DNA of 64,000 nt, taken from contig DFJF01000007.1 of the NCBI GenBank assembly GCA_002372935.1, forward strand, positions 94,206 to 158,205. The letters run 5' to 3'. The first letter of the stretch is position 1. The number at the start of each line of letters is the position of its first letter. The notes under the pieces are model-generated. The model did not search any database, was not told the origin of the DNA, and was given only the letters and a program-made list of their open reading frames with translations. This DNA comes from Clostridiales bacterium UBA3678. GTDB taxonomy: Bacteria > Bacillota > Clostridia > TANB77 > CAG-508. Positions 27,857 to 36,133 of this stretch are shown here, in pieces. A program made the translations under genes and the position numbers.

Positions 27857-28003
27857 ATGAGCGAAAATAAAAGTGAAAACGAAAATAAACAAAAAGAAGA
27901 GAAATATTTAGATAACTTAGTTAAATTAGGAAAAATGATATCTATAGAAGCATCAAAAAATCCTAAATTAGAAGAGAAAATAAAAAAAATGTCAAGTTAT
28001 TAA
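27857..28003 (+). CDS. small charged 48-residue protein between the two kinases
   Basis: ATG 27857 follows a clear ggagg ribosome site and the stop is at 28001-28003, 22 bp before the next kinase gene. The product is a Lys/Glu/Asn-rich peptide that should form one long helix (EEKYLDNLVKLGKMISIEAS). Its position between two zeta-like kinase genes, with tight spacing, suggests a partner such as an antitoxin-like regulator, but that is context only. Confidence 0.6.
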   Translation: MSENKSENENKQKEEKYLDNLVKLGKMISIEASKNPKLEEKIKKMSSY

Positions 28004-28025
28004 TTTCAAAGGGGGCTAAATTTAA

Positions 28026-28842
28026 ATGGGGAATATTGATTTTAAAGTAATAAGAAGAAGAAATTTTGATGATCCAATTTTGGAAAAAGTCGAAAATGAA
28101 ACCATTAATTTAACATGTACACAAACAGATAAATTATTAGAAGAATACAAAAAATTTCCACAATCACATAATGGACATTATATTAATTCAGACCTTATGC
28201 AAATGTTATATCCAAATTACAGAGAAAGTAAAGAAAACAGAGCTAAATTTTATTTATCTGTTGGAAATAGTGCTGCTTGTTTGGCTAATGAATATTATAG
28301 AAGACAAATAAAGTCAAAAGATGTAGATAAGTGTATTTACATTTGCCGGACCATATGGTGCTGGTAAATCTTATTTTGCACAATCCTTGTTTGCTTTAAA
28401 TGCTATTCCTGATTCTGCTATTGTATATGAGGGATCAATTACAGCTCCGGAATTTGGAAAAAAGGTTAATTTGGCAGTACAAAATGGAGTTGAGCCTAGA
28501 ATTATTATTCTAAATCCAACATTAGATTTATCTTTAAAAAATATAAAAAGTAGAGAAATGGAAATAGGAAGAGGAGTAAAAAAAGAAGAAGTTGTAGCAA
28601 AATATGCAGATTTATATGAAAATATGCATCTACTTTTTAAACAACTTAGGGATGAAAATCCAGAACTTCGAAAAAACAAATATCCAATTGAATTTCAAAT
28701 CTATAATAAAGAAACTAATATTCCAACAGATCTTTCTGTTAGCTATGATTTAGAAGATTTATATCATGGCACAAGAGAGGATATATCTAAAGAATATGAT
28801 AAACTTATCAAAAATTATACTATTAATGATGAAGAGAGATAG
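28026..28842 (+). CDS. zeta-toxin-like P-loop kinase, copy 2, with +1 frame break at CGG
   Basis: A paralog of the gene at 27073. The 817-nt span is 3n+1. The zero frame ends soon after KCIYIC with CGG ACC ... TAA. Skipping the C at 28347 gives KCIYICGPYGAGKS, an exact positional match to CIFVAGPYGSGKS in copy 1, and restores a 271-residue protein including the downstream YEGSIT, NPTLDLS and GRGVKKEE segments. So the break falls on the first glycine of Walker A. Assembly error, a silenced copy, or translational frameshifting are the options. Confidence 0.65.
28347..28349 (+). other. in-frame CGG at +1 frame break in the zeta-like kinase
   Basis: Context ATT TGC CGG ACC ATA. Skipping the C gives ATT TGC GGA CCA TAT, the start of Walker A (GPYGAGKS). 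Confidence 0.75.
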
Positions 28843-28878
28843 AAAACTAAATGATAAATTATAGAAGGAGAAGGACAT

Positions 28879-29520
28879 ATGTTATTACAATTTATTGGTA
28901 AAGACTCAGGTTTTGGAGAAAAAAATAATTCAGCATATATAGAAATTAACAAAAAATTAATATTAATAGATTGTGGTTTTTCTGTATTTAATGAAATAAA
29001 AAACAAATTTGATTTTAACAAATATGATGAAATTAATGTGATAATAACACACTTGCATAATGATCACGCTGGCTCATTATCTCAATTAATTTTATATCTA
29101 TATTTTGTGTTTAACAAAAAAGTAAATGTATATAGTAAATGTGAGAAAATCAAAGAATACTTGAAGATTACAGGAACACCACTTGATTCATTCACACTAT
29201 ATTCAGATACAAAAAATATAAAATTTATAAAAACAGAACATGTTGAATATATTGATGCTTATGGTTTTACTTTAAACATTGCAAATAAAAAAATAGTTTA
29301 TACAGGAGATACAAAAATTTTAAAACCATTTTTACCATATTTAAATGATGCAAGTGAGTTCTATGTTGATGTTTCAAAAAATGGTGGAGCACATTTAAAA
29401 ATAGATGATGTTTTAGAAAATTTAACACAAATACAAAATGATGGAACTAAAATTATATTAATGCATATTGATGATAAAGAATATATAAATAAAGTTACAA
29501 ATGAAAGATTTGTAATATAA
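28879..29520 (+). CDS. metallo-beta-lactamase fold hydrolase
   Basis: 213 residues with the MBL metal motif THLHNDHAG (H-x-H-x-D-H) near residue 56, an earlier LIDCGF strand, a YTGDT Asp ligand and a late LMHID histidine. It resembles the RNase Z / phosphodiesterase branch of the fold rather than beta-lactamases. The substrate is unknown. A strong gaaggag site precedes ATG 28879; it follows the kinase gene by 36 bp and could be in the same transcript. Confidence 0.8.
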   Translation: MLLQFIGKDSGFGEKNNSAYIEINKKLILIDCGFSVFNEIKNKFDFNKYDEINVIITHLHNDHAGSLSQLILYLYFVFNKKVNVYSKCEKIKEYLKITGTPLDSFTLYSDTKNIKFIKTEHVEYIDAYGFTLNIANKKIVYTGDTKILKPFLPYLNDASEFYVDVSKNGGAHLKIDDVLENLTQIQNDGTKIILMHIDDKEYINKVTNERFVI

Positions 29521-29549
29521 TTGACATAATAGTTAAAATATGCTAAAAT
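29521..29549 (+). promoter_or_regulatory. near-consensus promoter of the nucleotidyltransferase-like gene
   Basis: TTGACA (29521-29526), 17 bp, TAAAAT (29544-29549), starting immediately after the stop codon of the MBL gene. Confidence 0.75.
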
Positions 29550-29606
29550 AAATGTAAACATATTATTATATATGGCATCTATTAATTACACAAGGAGGTT
29601 TTTTAC

Positions 29607-30239
29607 ATGAAGAAAAATTATAGAAGCCAGAAAAAGGCAAATATTGAAAGTTTTTTGATGGAAGAAGAGTATCAAGAAAGAAAAGAAGCACTTTTTCGGA
29701 TTATTGGTGAATTTGAAAAAGCCAAACTAGGTTATAGTTTGGCTTGCTCTTTTAATCTTTTCTTAAGAGGGGTTTCAGACGATTTCCACGATTTCGATTT
29801 TATTATCGAAGAGAAAGATTCTGAAAGAGTTAAGGATGTTGTGGAAAAGCTTGGAGCAAAGCTTGTTGCAACAGGTGGAAACGGCTATTGCGAATCACTC
29901 GTCTATATGCATTTTCAATATGGACGTGTTGATTTTGATGTAATTGCTGGATTCCAGCTCTTAACTTTTGGAAGCCACTATATATATGAATATAATTCAG
30001 AACAGTTGGATTATGTTGATGTAGATGGTGTTTCAATTCCATTGACATCTATGGAAGCATTGTTTATCCTTTATTATATGATGGAAGGATGGCAGCCTAG
30101 AAGAAAGTATAAAAGAAAATTAATTTATGAATATCTTGTAAGTCAAGATGTGAAATATCCTCAGATTCTTGAAGATACTCTTGGAGACCCATTACCACAA
30201 AATCTTAAGAAATACATTAAAATTTTATTGATGAAATAG
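29607..30239 (+). CDS. nucleotidyltransferase-like protein of atypical codon use
   Basis: 210 residues. SLACSFNLFLRGVSDDFHDFDFIIEE resembles the G-S...D-x-D core of minimal nucleotidyltransferases (a predicted D-x-D metal pair in FHDFDF); WQPRRKYKRKL is a basic stretch near the C-terminus. Codon use is unlike the neighbours (TTC, CAC, CTC, GTC common), and the gene contains an in-frame CGG read as Arg (near residue 34). It has its own consensus-like promoter and terminator, suggesting an independently acquired unit. Function unknown. Confidence 0.6.
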   Translation: MKKNYRSQKKANIESFLMEEEYQERKEALFRIIGEFEKAKLGYSLACSFNLFLRGVSDDFHDFDFIIEEKDSERVKDVVEKLGAKLVATGGNGYCESLVYMHFQYGRVDFDVIAGFQLLTFGSHYIYEYNSEQLDYVDVDGVSIPLTSMEALFILYYMMEGWQPRRKYKRKLIYEYLVSQDVKYPQILEDTLGDPLPQNLKKYIKILLMK

Positions 30240-30252
30240 CTTCAATATTTGA

Positions 30253-30286
30253 ACACATAAAAGTATTACTTTTATGTGTTTTTTTA
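30253..30286 (+). terminator. intrinsic terminator
   Basis: Perfect 11-bp stem acacataaaag / cttttatgtgt with a 5-nt loop and a long T tract. Confidence 0.9.
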
Positions 30287-30311
30287 ATTTAATCGAAAAA
30301 ATAAATATTCA

Positions 30312-30349
30312 AAAAAAATAAGGAGCATATTGCAAATAACAATATACTC
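30312..30349 (-). terminator. intrinsic terminator of the HU gene (- strand)
   Basis: On the - strand: stem gagtatattg / caatatgctc (one G-U pair), 7-nt loop, then a T-rich tail. It lies just after the HU stop codon. Confidence 0.75.
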
Positions 30350-30356
30350 TTAATAA

Positions 30357-30632
30357 TTATTTATTAACTCTGTCTTTTAATGCTTTTCCAGCCTTAAAAG
30401 CAGGAGCTGTAGTAGCAGGTATTTGGATATCTTCTCCAGTTTGAGGATTTCTTCCAGTTCTTGCAGCTCTTTCTCTTGTTTCAAAAGTACCGAATCCAAC
30501 TAATTGAACTTTTCCTTTATTTGCTAATTCGTTTGAAACAGTATTAACAAAAGAATTTAATACAGCTTCGCATTCTTTTTTAGAAACTCCAGTTTCAGTA
30601 GCCATTGCACTAACTAATTCAGCTTTATTCAT
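30357..30632 (-). CDS. hup: DNA-binding protein HU
   Basis: 91 residues of the bacterial histone-like family: MNKAELVSAMA at the start, GFGTFETRERAARTGRNPQTGE in the DNA-grasping arm and FKAGKALKDRVN at the end. The Arg/Pro arm intercalates into the minor groove and bends DNA. It has a strong aaaaggaggg ribosome site on the - strand. It is monocistronic, with its own promoter and terminator. Confidence 0.97.
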   Translation of the reverse strand: MNKAELVSAMATETGVSKKECEAVLNSFVNTVSNELANKGKVQLVGFGTFETRERAARTGRNPQTGEDIQIPATTAPAFKAGKALKDRVNK

Positions 30633-30688
30633 TTTATTCCCTCCTTTTCTTTTTATGCTTAAAATTATTATCTTATGTTGTTTCTATT

Positions 30689-30717
30689 AATTTATCAGAT
30701 AAAAGCAATTTAGTCAA
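30689..30717 (-). promoter_or_regulatory. HU promoter (- strand)
   Basis: On the - strand TTGACT (30712-30717), 17 bp, TAAATT (30689-30694), about 57 bp upstream of the start codon. Confidence 0.6.
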
Positions 30718-30820
30718 TAGATTTATTGAATTTAATTAAATAATTTGTGGAAAACTATCAGTTAAAAAAAGTAATAATAAATATTTAATATTAAATTAAG
30801 AAAGATTAAAAGATATAAAT

Positions 30821-30864
30821 AAATAGAGAAAACATTAGCTTGTTTTCTCTATTTAATTTTTTTT
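30821..30864 (+). terminator. orphan intrinsic terminator on the + strand
   Basis: Perfect 14-bp stem aaatagagaaaaca / tgttttctctattt with a 6-nt loop, then a long T run. No + strand gene lies within 500 bp upstream, so it either ends an unseen short RNA from the 30640-30820 stretch or protects the following gene. Apart from the HU promoter I see nothing else in 30633-30942. Confidence 0.8.
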
Positions 30865-30883
30865 CATAAAAAATAAAAAAACA

Positions 30884-30912
30884 TTGATTTTTACTGTAAG
30901 TTATAATAAAAT
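30884..30912 (+). promoter_or_regulatory. probable promoter of the LRR gene
   Basis: TTGATT (30884-30889), 17 bp, TAAAAT (30907-30912), about 30 bp before ATG 30943. Confidence 0.5.
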
Positions 30913-30942
30913 AATAAAAAAAGATAAGGATAAGAATGAATT

Positions 30943-31551
30943 ATGAATAAATATTTAGTAAAAGATATATATACAAAATTATTAAAATTCTCTGGTGAGC
31001 CACTTTCAAGAGAAGAATTAGAAAGTATAAAAGAATTTAGTGTAAATAACTTTACATATTCTGGAGAATTAAAAGGAATAAATTTAGAAGAGCTTAAAGT
31101 ATTGCCAAATTTAGAAAAACTGACACTTCAACGTTTCCAGATTAGTGATGAAGAACTTAAAGCATTGGAAAATTTAGAATCTTTAAAAGACTTATTTTTT
31201 TCAGGATGTTCATTTAGTGCAGAAGAATTCTATGAATTTCCAAATTTAGGTAGTATTGAATTTAATATGTGCAAATATCTCCAGTTTCCAAAAATAAAAC
31301 TTCCGAAAAATGTATATATAAATTGTGCAGAAGAGGGACTAGATCTTGGAAATCTTACAAATCTTCAAAATGTTGAGTATATTACTATGAAAAACATAAA
31401 AAAAATTAAGGACTTTAATCTTACATCTCAAATGCAAAATTTAAAGAAGTTAAATATTGATGGAAGTGATGTTGATGATAAAAAAACATTAAAAGACTTA
31501 TCTAAAAAAATCCGAGTATCACATGAATCAAATTCATACCCTATAAAATAA
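30943..31551 (+). CDS. leucine-rich-repeat protein
   Basis: 202 residues with irregular LRRs (LPNLEKLTLQRFQISDEEL, LENLESLKDLFFSGC, TNLQNVEYITMKN, MQNLKKLNIDGS). No signal peptide or membrane helix, so it is probably cytoplasmic. It lies 52 bp upstream of a transglutaminase-like gene, and the two may act together. LRRs usually mediate protein contacts; the partner is unknown. Confidence 0.7.
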   Translation: MNKYLVKDIYTKLLKFSGEPLSREELESIKEFSVNNFTYSGELKGINLEELKVLPNLEKLTLQRFQISDEELKALENLESLKDLFFSGCSFSAEEFYEFPNLGSIEFNMCKYLQFPKIKLPKNVYINCAEEGLDLGNLTNLQNVEYITMKNIKKIKDFNLTSQMQNLKKLNIDGSDVDDKKTLKDLSKKIRVSHESNSYPIK

Positions 31552-31603
31552 GGTTACAGAAGAATATGATGCAACAGATTAATTTGATTAAAAGGAGACT
31601 AAA

Positions 31604-32764
31604 ATGCTAAGAAATAAAGGAAATGGAATTCTTACCATAGACTCTATTAAAGATTTGTCAGCAGAAGATGCAAAAAAATTGAGTGCAAAATATACAAAAA
31701 TACAAATTCTTTCACAGGGGTTCGGATATGGGACAAAGAATACAAACTATGTAGGATATTACCAACAAGATCCCTATGATGTAAATGAATTTATTGCATG
31801 CAGAGAAAAGCTTGACGAACTAATAGAGAAAATTGATCCAAATTCAAGTGATTTAGAAAAATTTTCCGAAATTTATTATAGAGTATGCCAAAACATAGAA
31901 TATGATTATCCTGCTGGATATCCAGATACAAGAATACAAGAAGAATACTCAAGGTTAAATAAATTTAGGAGTAGAGATTTAAGAAATGGTTTGCTAGATG
32001 GAAAAGCCATTTGCAGTGGCTATGCATATATTTTAAAGTCTGCATTGGAACTGGTTGGCATAGATGCAGTTTATGTTTGTGGACCAGTAAATGAGGATTT
32101 AAAGAAACAGAAAAATTTTTTAAATTATTACCGTAATCTAAAAAAAGATTCGCCATTGAAAAAAATATTAGAAAAAAGAGCAAATAATTCTTATAAAGAA
32201 TATAATGAGGCAGAATGGCATGCATGGAATAAAGTTAAAATTGATGGTGTATGGTATAATTGTGACCCAACATGGGATAGAGAAAATATTTCAGTTGGTA
32301 AAAGCCCAGAATTTGTACTAAAATCAGATAAAAATTTTGAAAAAGATGGAAAATATTGTGAAAATGGTCCTGAATGTAAAAACAATTTTTCAAAAAATAA
32401 AATAAAAAGTACATTCAAAAAAATTTTTAATAAATATGAAATAAACTTACTTCCAAAAAGTAAAAAATCTAAAGAAAATAATAATTCTTTTAGGGACAAT
32501 ATATCTATAGACCAAAGTCTAGATTTTGAAAAAACAATAATTAGAGATAAAAAATATAGAGAAGACTTTGAAAAAGATGCAGGATATACTATAAGTGAGT
32601 TAGTAAAAATGGGATTTACTCCTGATGAGATAATTGGATTATCACCAAAAATTTTGAATAGACCAGGCAGAATCAGGGCAGCAATAGAACATAAGCAACG
32701 AGAAAAAAATAAAACTAATAAAACAAGACAAGATGGTAAAGATGACTTTGATGAGGAAAGGTGA
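31604..32764 (+). CDS. transglutaminase-like cysteine protease-fold protein
   Basis: 386 residues with the Cys-His-Asp triad of transglutaminase-like domains: Cys in AICSGYAY, His in EWHAWNKVKI, Asp in WYNCDPTWDR. No signal peptide, which is unusual because many bacterial members are secreted. The C-terminal 130 residues are lysine-rich and end in a helical segment (SELVKMGFTPDEIIGLSPK) and a charged tail. It may cleave or crosslink peptides; the substrate is unknown. The ribosome site aaaaggag is strong. Confidence 0.8.
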   Translation: MLRNKGNGILTIDSIKDLSAEDAKKLSAKYTKIQILSQGFGYGTKNTNYVGYYQQDPYDVNEFIACREKLDELIEKIDPNSSDLEKFSEIYYRVCQNIEYDYPAGYPDTRIQEEYSRLNKFRSRDLRNGLLDGKAICSGYAYILKSALELVGIDAVYVCGPVNEDLKKQKNFLNYYRNLKKDSPLKKILEKRANNSYKEYNEAEWHAWNKVKIDGVWYNCDPTWDRENISVGKSPEFVLKSDKNFEKDGKYCENGPECKNNFSKNKIKSTFKKIFNKYEINLLPKSKKSKENNNSFRDNISIDQSLDFEKTIIRDKKYREDFEKDAGYTISELVKMGFTPDEIIGLSPKILNRPGRIRAAIEHKQREKNKTNKTRQDGKDDFDEER

Positions 32765-32799
32765 AAATAAGAACTCTAAATAAGAACTTTACATAACAA

Positions 32800-32829
32800 T
32801 TGACAAAATCTAGTAATTTATGGTATAAT
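32800..32829 (+). promoter_or_regulatory. perfect-consensus promoter of the small orphan gene
   Basis: TTGACA (32800-32805), 18 bp, TATAAT (32824-32829), both boxes exact. The roughly 95-nt leader contains two small hairpins: tatgaac/gttcata and gtaaac/gtttgc. Confidence 0.8.
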
Positions 32830-32931
32830 TAAATTAATATGAACTCAAGGGTTCATATTTGTAAACCTCGTGTTTGCATACTTATATTCATTCTTTTTTA
32901 AGAAAAATTTTTTTTGGAGGTATTTAAAGAA

Positions 32932-33192
32932 ATGGAAAAGATTGTACATTACAATGGTGGAACTCATAATTATTATGGTGGTTCGAAGTCTATGACAAAA
33001 GTTTGTGTTGCTGCTACAAATAGTATTCCTGTAGTAGGAGAAAAGTGCTCAATGTATAAGTTAGAGTTCGTGAATGGTCAGCCTAGTCTGATGGAATGGT
33101 TGACAAGCACATTAGAAACAGTTTCCTATATGGGAAATAATGTGTATACTGTAACAACCTGTAATTATATTTACATCGTTCAAGTTGGCTAA
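32932..33192 (+). CDS. small orphan protein of 86 residues
   Basis: ATG 32932 lies 9 nt after a ggagg site; the upstream TTG contains the ribosome site itself and is not a start. The product has a Gly/Tyr/Asn-rich N-terminus (YNGGTHNYYGGSKS), three Cys and a beta-rich, hydrophobic C-terminus (TVTTCNYIYIVQVG). No signal peptide. Codon use (CTG, CAG, AAG, TTC) differs from the neighbours. Its very strong promoter and own leader suggest high expression. I do not recognise the family. Confidence 0.65.
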   Translation: MEKIVHYNGGTHNYYGGSKSMTKVCVAATNSIPVVGEKCSMYKLEFVNGQPSLMEWLTSTLETVSYMGNNVYTVTTCNYIYIVQVG

Positions 33193-33218
33193 TCTTTTCA
33201 AAAAAAAGAATTATCTTT

Positions 33219-33246
33219 TACTCTCTCGAAAGGGAGAGCTTTCTTT
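33219..33246 (+). terminator. weak terminator-like stem-loop
   Basis: ctctc / gagag with an 8-nt loop (tcgaaagg), followed by ctttcttt, downstream of the small orphan gene. Confidence 0.4.
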
Positions 33247-33328
33247 ATGTTTTATTTTATAATGGTCATCTTTAAAATATGAATTAGTGCGAAACAATAC
33301 ACTAAATATAAAAAATCTATAAAATTAC

Positions 33329-33356
33329 TTGCTTTTTTTCAATAAAATGATATAAT
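33329..33356 (+). promoter_or_regulatory. promoter of the rubredoxin-flavodiiron operon
   Basis: TTGCTT (33329-33334), 16 bp, TATAAT (33351-33356). Confidence 0.6.
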
Positions 33357-33405
33357 GAAGAAAAAAATTGCAAGAAACAAAAACTTGTAAAAAAGGAGGA
33401 TAAAA

Positions 33406-33543
33406 ATGAAATATAAATGTGGAGTATGTGGATATATTTATGATGAGGAAGTTGAAAAAGTAAAATTTGAAGATTTACCAGATGATTGGGTTTGCCCACT
33501 ATGTGGAGTAGGAAAAGAAATGTTTGAAAAGGTTGAGGAATAA
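33406..33543 (+). CDS. rubredoxin
   Basis: 45 residues with two C-x-x-C iron ligands, [13 protein letters not shown] and [13 protein letters not shown]. It is a few residues shorter than typical rubredoxins, mainly in the loop between the motifs. It carries electrons on a single Fe(Cys)4 centre. It lies 35 bp upstream of the flavodiiron gene, its normal redox partner, after an aaaaggagga ribosome site. Confidence 0.93.
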   Translation: MKYKCGVCGYIYDEEVEKVKFEDLPDDWVCPLCGVGKEMFEKVEE

Positions 33544-33578
33544 ATTTTTTTGTGTAAAAACAGAGGGGAATAATAGAA

Positions 33579-34778
33579 ATGCAATGTACAAGAAAAATAG
33601 AAGAAGACCTTTATTGGATAGGTTCAGAGAAAAGAAATTATAGTTTATTTGAAAACATATTGCCAATACACGGAGTATCTTATAATTCATATTTACTATT
33701 AGATGAAAAAACTGTCTTATTAGATACTGTTGATCATTCAGTAAGTAAGCAGTTCTTAGAAAATTTAGAATATAAATTAGATGGTGAAAAAATAGATTAC
33801 TTAATCGTAAATCATATGGAACCAGACCATTCTTCTGTAATCGAAGAAGTGATATTAAGATATCCTGATGTAAAAATTATTGGAAATATGCAAACAGCAA
33901 AAATGCTAAAACAATTCTTTGATTTTGATGTAGATTCAAAAATGCAAATTGTAAAAGATGGAGAAATATTATCTACAGGAAAACATAATTTAAAATTTGT
34001 ATTTGCGCCAATGGTACATTGGCCAGAGGTAATGTTTACTTATGATGAAACATCAAAAATACTATTTTCAGCTGATGCATTTGGAACATTTGGTGCTTTA
34101 AATGGAAATTTATTTAATGATGATTTAGATTTTGAAAAAACATATCTAAATAAAGCAAGAAGATATTATGCAAATATTGTTGGAAAATATGGAATGCAAG
34201 TTCAAAATGCATTAAAAAAGTTAGAGGGAACAGAAATAAACAAAATTTGCCCATTACATGGACCAATTTGGAGAAATAATCTATCATATATTTTAGAAAA
34301 ATATGAGAAATGGAGCAAATACGAGCCAGAAGATAACTCAGTTGTTATAATTTATTCTTCTGTTTATGGAAATACAGAAAATGTTGCGAATGTTTTAGCC
34401 AATAAATTGAGTCAAAAAGAAATTAAAAATATAAAAGTATATGATGCCTCAAATACAGATGTATCAATACTTGTTTCAGAAAGCTTTAGATGTAGTAATA
34501 TTGCAATAATTTCTACAACATATAATATGGAGGTATTTCCTAAAATTGCAGAATATATTGATCATATAAGAAGAATGAATTTACAAAATAGAACAATATC
34601 TATAATTGAAAATGCAACATGGGCACCAGGAATTTCAAAATCTATAAAAGACCAGATTTCTCAAATGAAAAATATGAAAATTTTAGAAGAAACATTATCA
34701 ATTAAGTCTTCGATAAAATATGAGCAAGAAGAAAAATTAAATAAAATAGTGGAGGATATTGCAACTGATTTAAAATAA
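33579..34778 (+). CDS. flavodiiron protein (A-type flavoprotein, FprA-like)
   Basis: 399 residues: an MBL-like diiron domain with HMEPDHSSV (H-x-E-x-D-H) and a flavodoxin domain with the FMN loop YSSVYGNTEN. It reduces O2 to water (or NO to N2O) using electrons from the rubredoxin encoded just upstream, protecting an anaerobe from oxygen. The ribosome site gaggggaa fits ATG 33579. Confidence 0.93.
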   Translation: MQCTRKIEEDLYWIGSEKRNYSLFENILPIHGVSYNSYLLLDEKTVLLDTVDHSVSKQFLENLEYKLDGEKIDYLIVNHMEPDHSSVIEEVILRYPDVKIIGNMQTAKMLKQFFDFDVDSKMQIVKDGEILSTGKHNLKFVFAPMVHWPEVMFTYDETSKILFSADAFGTFGALNGNLFNDDLDFEKTYLNKARRYYANIVGKYGMQVQNALKKLEGTEINKICPLHGPIWRNNLSYILEKYEKWSKYEPEDNSVVIIYSSVYGNTENVANVLANKLSQKEIKNIKVYDASNTDVSILVSESFRCSNIAIISTTYNMEVFPKIAEYIDHIRRMNLQNRTISIIENATWAPGISKSIKDQISQMKNMKILEETLSIKSSIKYEQEEKLNKIVEDIATDLK

Positions 34779-34822
34779 AGTTCTTTTATAAAGACACATA
34801 AAAATATAAGGAGGAGTTGAAA

Positions 34823-35368
34823 ATGGATTATATAAAAAAAATATTTGAAAAAAGTGGATGGCTTTCAATACTAGAATCAATAATATTTGCAATACTTGGA
34901 GTAATTGTAATTGCAAATCCTGAAGGAACAGTTAAATTTATTTCTTATGTGTTAGGAATAATATTTATCACTGTAGGAATTTATAAAACATGTAATTATT
35001 TAGCAGCAAAGGGGAAATATGATTTTTACAATTATGATTTAATATATGGAATTATAGCTATAATTATTGGTATTGTAACTATAATATATAGTTCAGCGAT
35101 TGGGTCTGTATTTAGAGTTATAATCGGAATTTGGATTATATATAGTTCACTTATTAGAATTGGATTATCAATGAAATTAAAAGTTCAGGAATTTGCTGTT
35201 TGGGGATACAGCCTAGTATTAGCATTGATAATGCTTGCTTGTGGACTATATATTACACTACAACCAGGTGCAGTTGTTGTAACAATTGGTGTTATGATGA
35301 TAATATCATCTATAATAGATATAATAGAAGATATTATATTTATGAAAAATGTTAAGGAAATATTTTAA
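34823..35368 (+). CDS. DUF308/HdeD-like membrane protein
   Basis: 181 residues with six predicted membrane helices in three hairpin pairs and no large soluble part, the pattern of the DUF308/HdeD family. ATG 34823 has ggagg 8 nt upstream; the in-frame TTG at 34817 is too close to it. The molecular role of the family in Firmicutes is unknown. It precedes yebC by 22 bp. Confidence 0.75.
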   Translation: MDYIKKIFEKSGWLSILESIIFAILGVIVIANPEGTVKFISYVLGIIFITVGIYKTCNYLAAKGKYDFYNYDLIYGIIAIIIGIVTIIYSSAIGSVFRVIIGIWIIYSSLIRIGLSMKLKVQEFAVWGYSLVLALIMLACGLYITLQPGAVVVTIGVMMIISSIIDIIEDIIFMKNVKEIF

Positions 35369-35390
35369 AATTATGTAGGAGGATTTATAA

Positions 35391-36113
35391 ATGTCAGGAC
35401 ATAGTAAATGGAACAATATACAAGCAAGAAAAGGAAAGGTAGATGCAGCCAGAGGAAAGATATTTACAAAATTAGGAAGAGAATTATTAGTTGCTGTAAA
35501 AGCAGGAGGCCCAGACCCAGAAGGAAATTCGACATTAAAAGCAGTTATAGCCAAATGCAAAGCAGCAAATATGCCAAATGATACAATAAATAATGCGATA
35601 AAAAAAGCATCTGGAGAAGGAAATACAGCAAATTATGATGAAATAACATATGAGGGTTATGGACCAAATGGTGTTGCTATAATTGTAGAAGCAAGCACAG
35701 ATAACAAAAATAGAACAGCAGCAGAAGTAAGACATGCTTTTGACAAATCTGGAGGTAATCTTGGTACAACTGGTTGTGTGTCATATATGTTTAGCAAAAA
35801 AGGTGTAATTGTAATTGAAAAAGAAAATTGCCCAATAGATGAAGAAGAATTAATGATGATTGCATTAGATAGTGGAGCAGAAGATTTTAAGACTTCGGAT
35901 GAAGTTTATCAAATTATTACAGCACCAAGCGATTTTGCTAATGTTTCAGACAAGTTACAATCAGAGGGTGTAGAATTTTTAGAAGCATCAGTACAAATGG
36001 TACCTTCAACAACAATATCATTAGATGATTCATCAGCAGAAAAAATGGAAAGAATGATTGAAAGACTTGAAGACTTAGATGATGTTATGAATGTATACCA
36101 TAATTGGGAATAA
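35391..36113 (+). CDS. YebC/PmpR family protein
   Basis: 240 residues of a highly conserved family: [16 protein letters not shown] start, then [16 protein letters not shown] and [19 protein letters not shown]. Members have been described as DNA-binding regulators and, more recently, as ribosome-associated factors that help translation of proline-rich stretches. Strong ggagg site before ATG 35391. Confidence 0.95.
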   Translation: MSGHSKWNNIQARKGKVDAARGKIFTKLGRELLVAVKAGGPDPEGNSTLKAVIAKCKAANMPNDTINNAIKKASGEGNTANYDEITYEGYGPNGVAIIVEASTDNKNRTAAEVRHAFDKSGGNLGTTGCVSYMFSKKGVIVIEKENCPIDEEELMMIALDSGAEDFKTSDEVYQIITAPSDFANVSDKLQSEGVEFLEASVQMVPSTTISLDDSSAEKMERMIERLEDLDDVMNVYHNWE

Positions 36114-36133
36114 AATAAACAACGGGGGATAAA

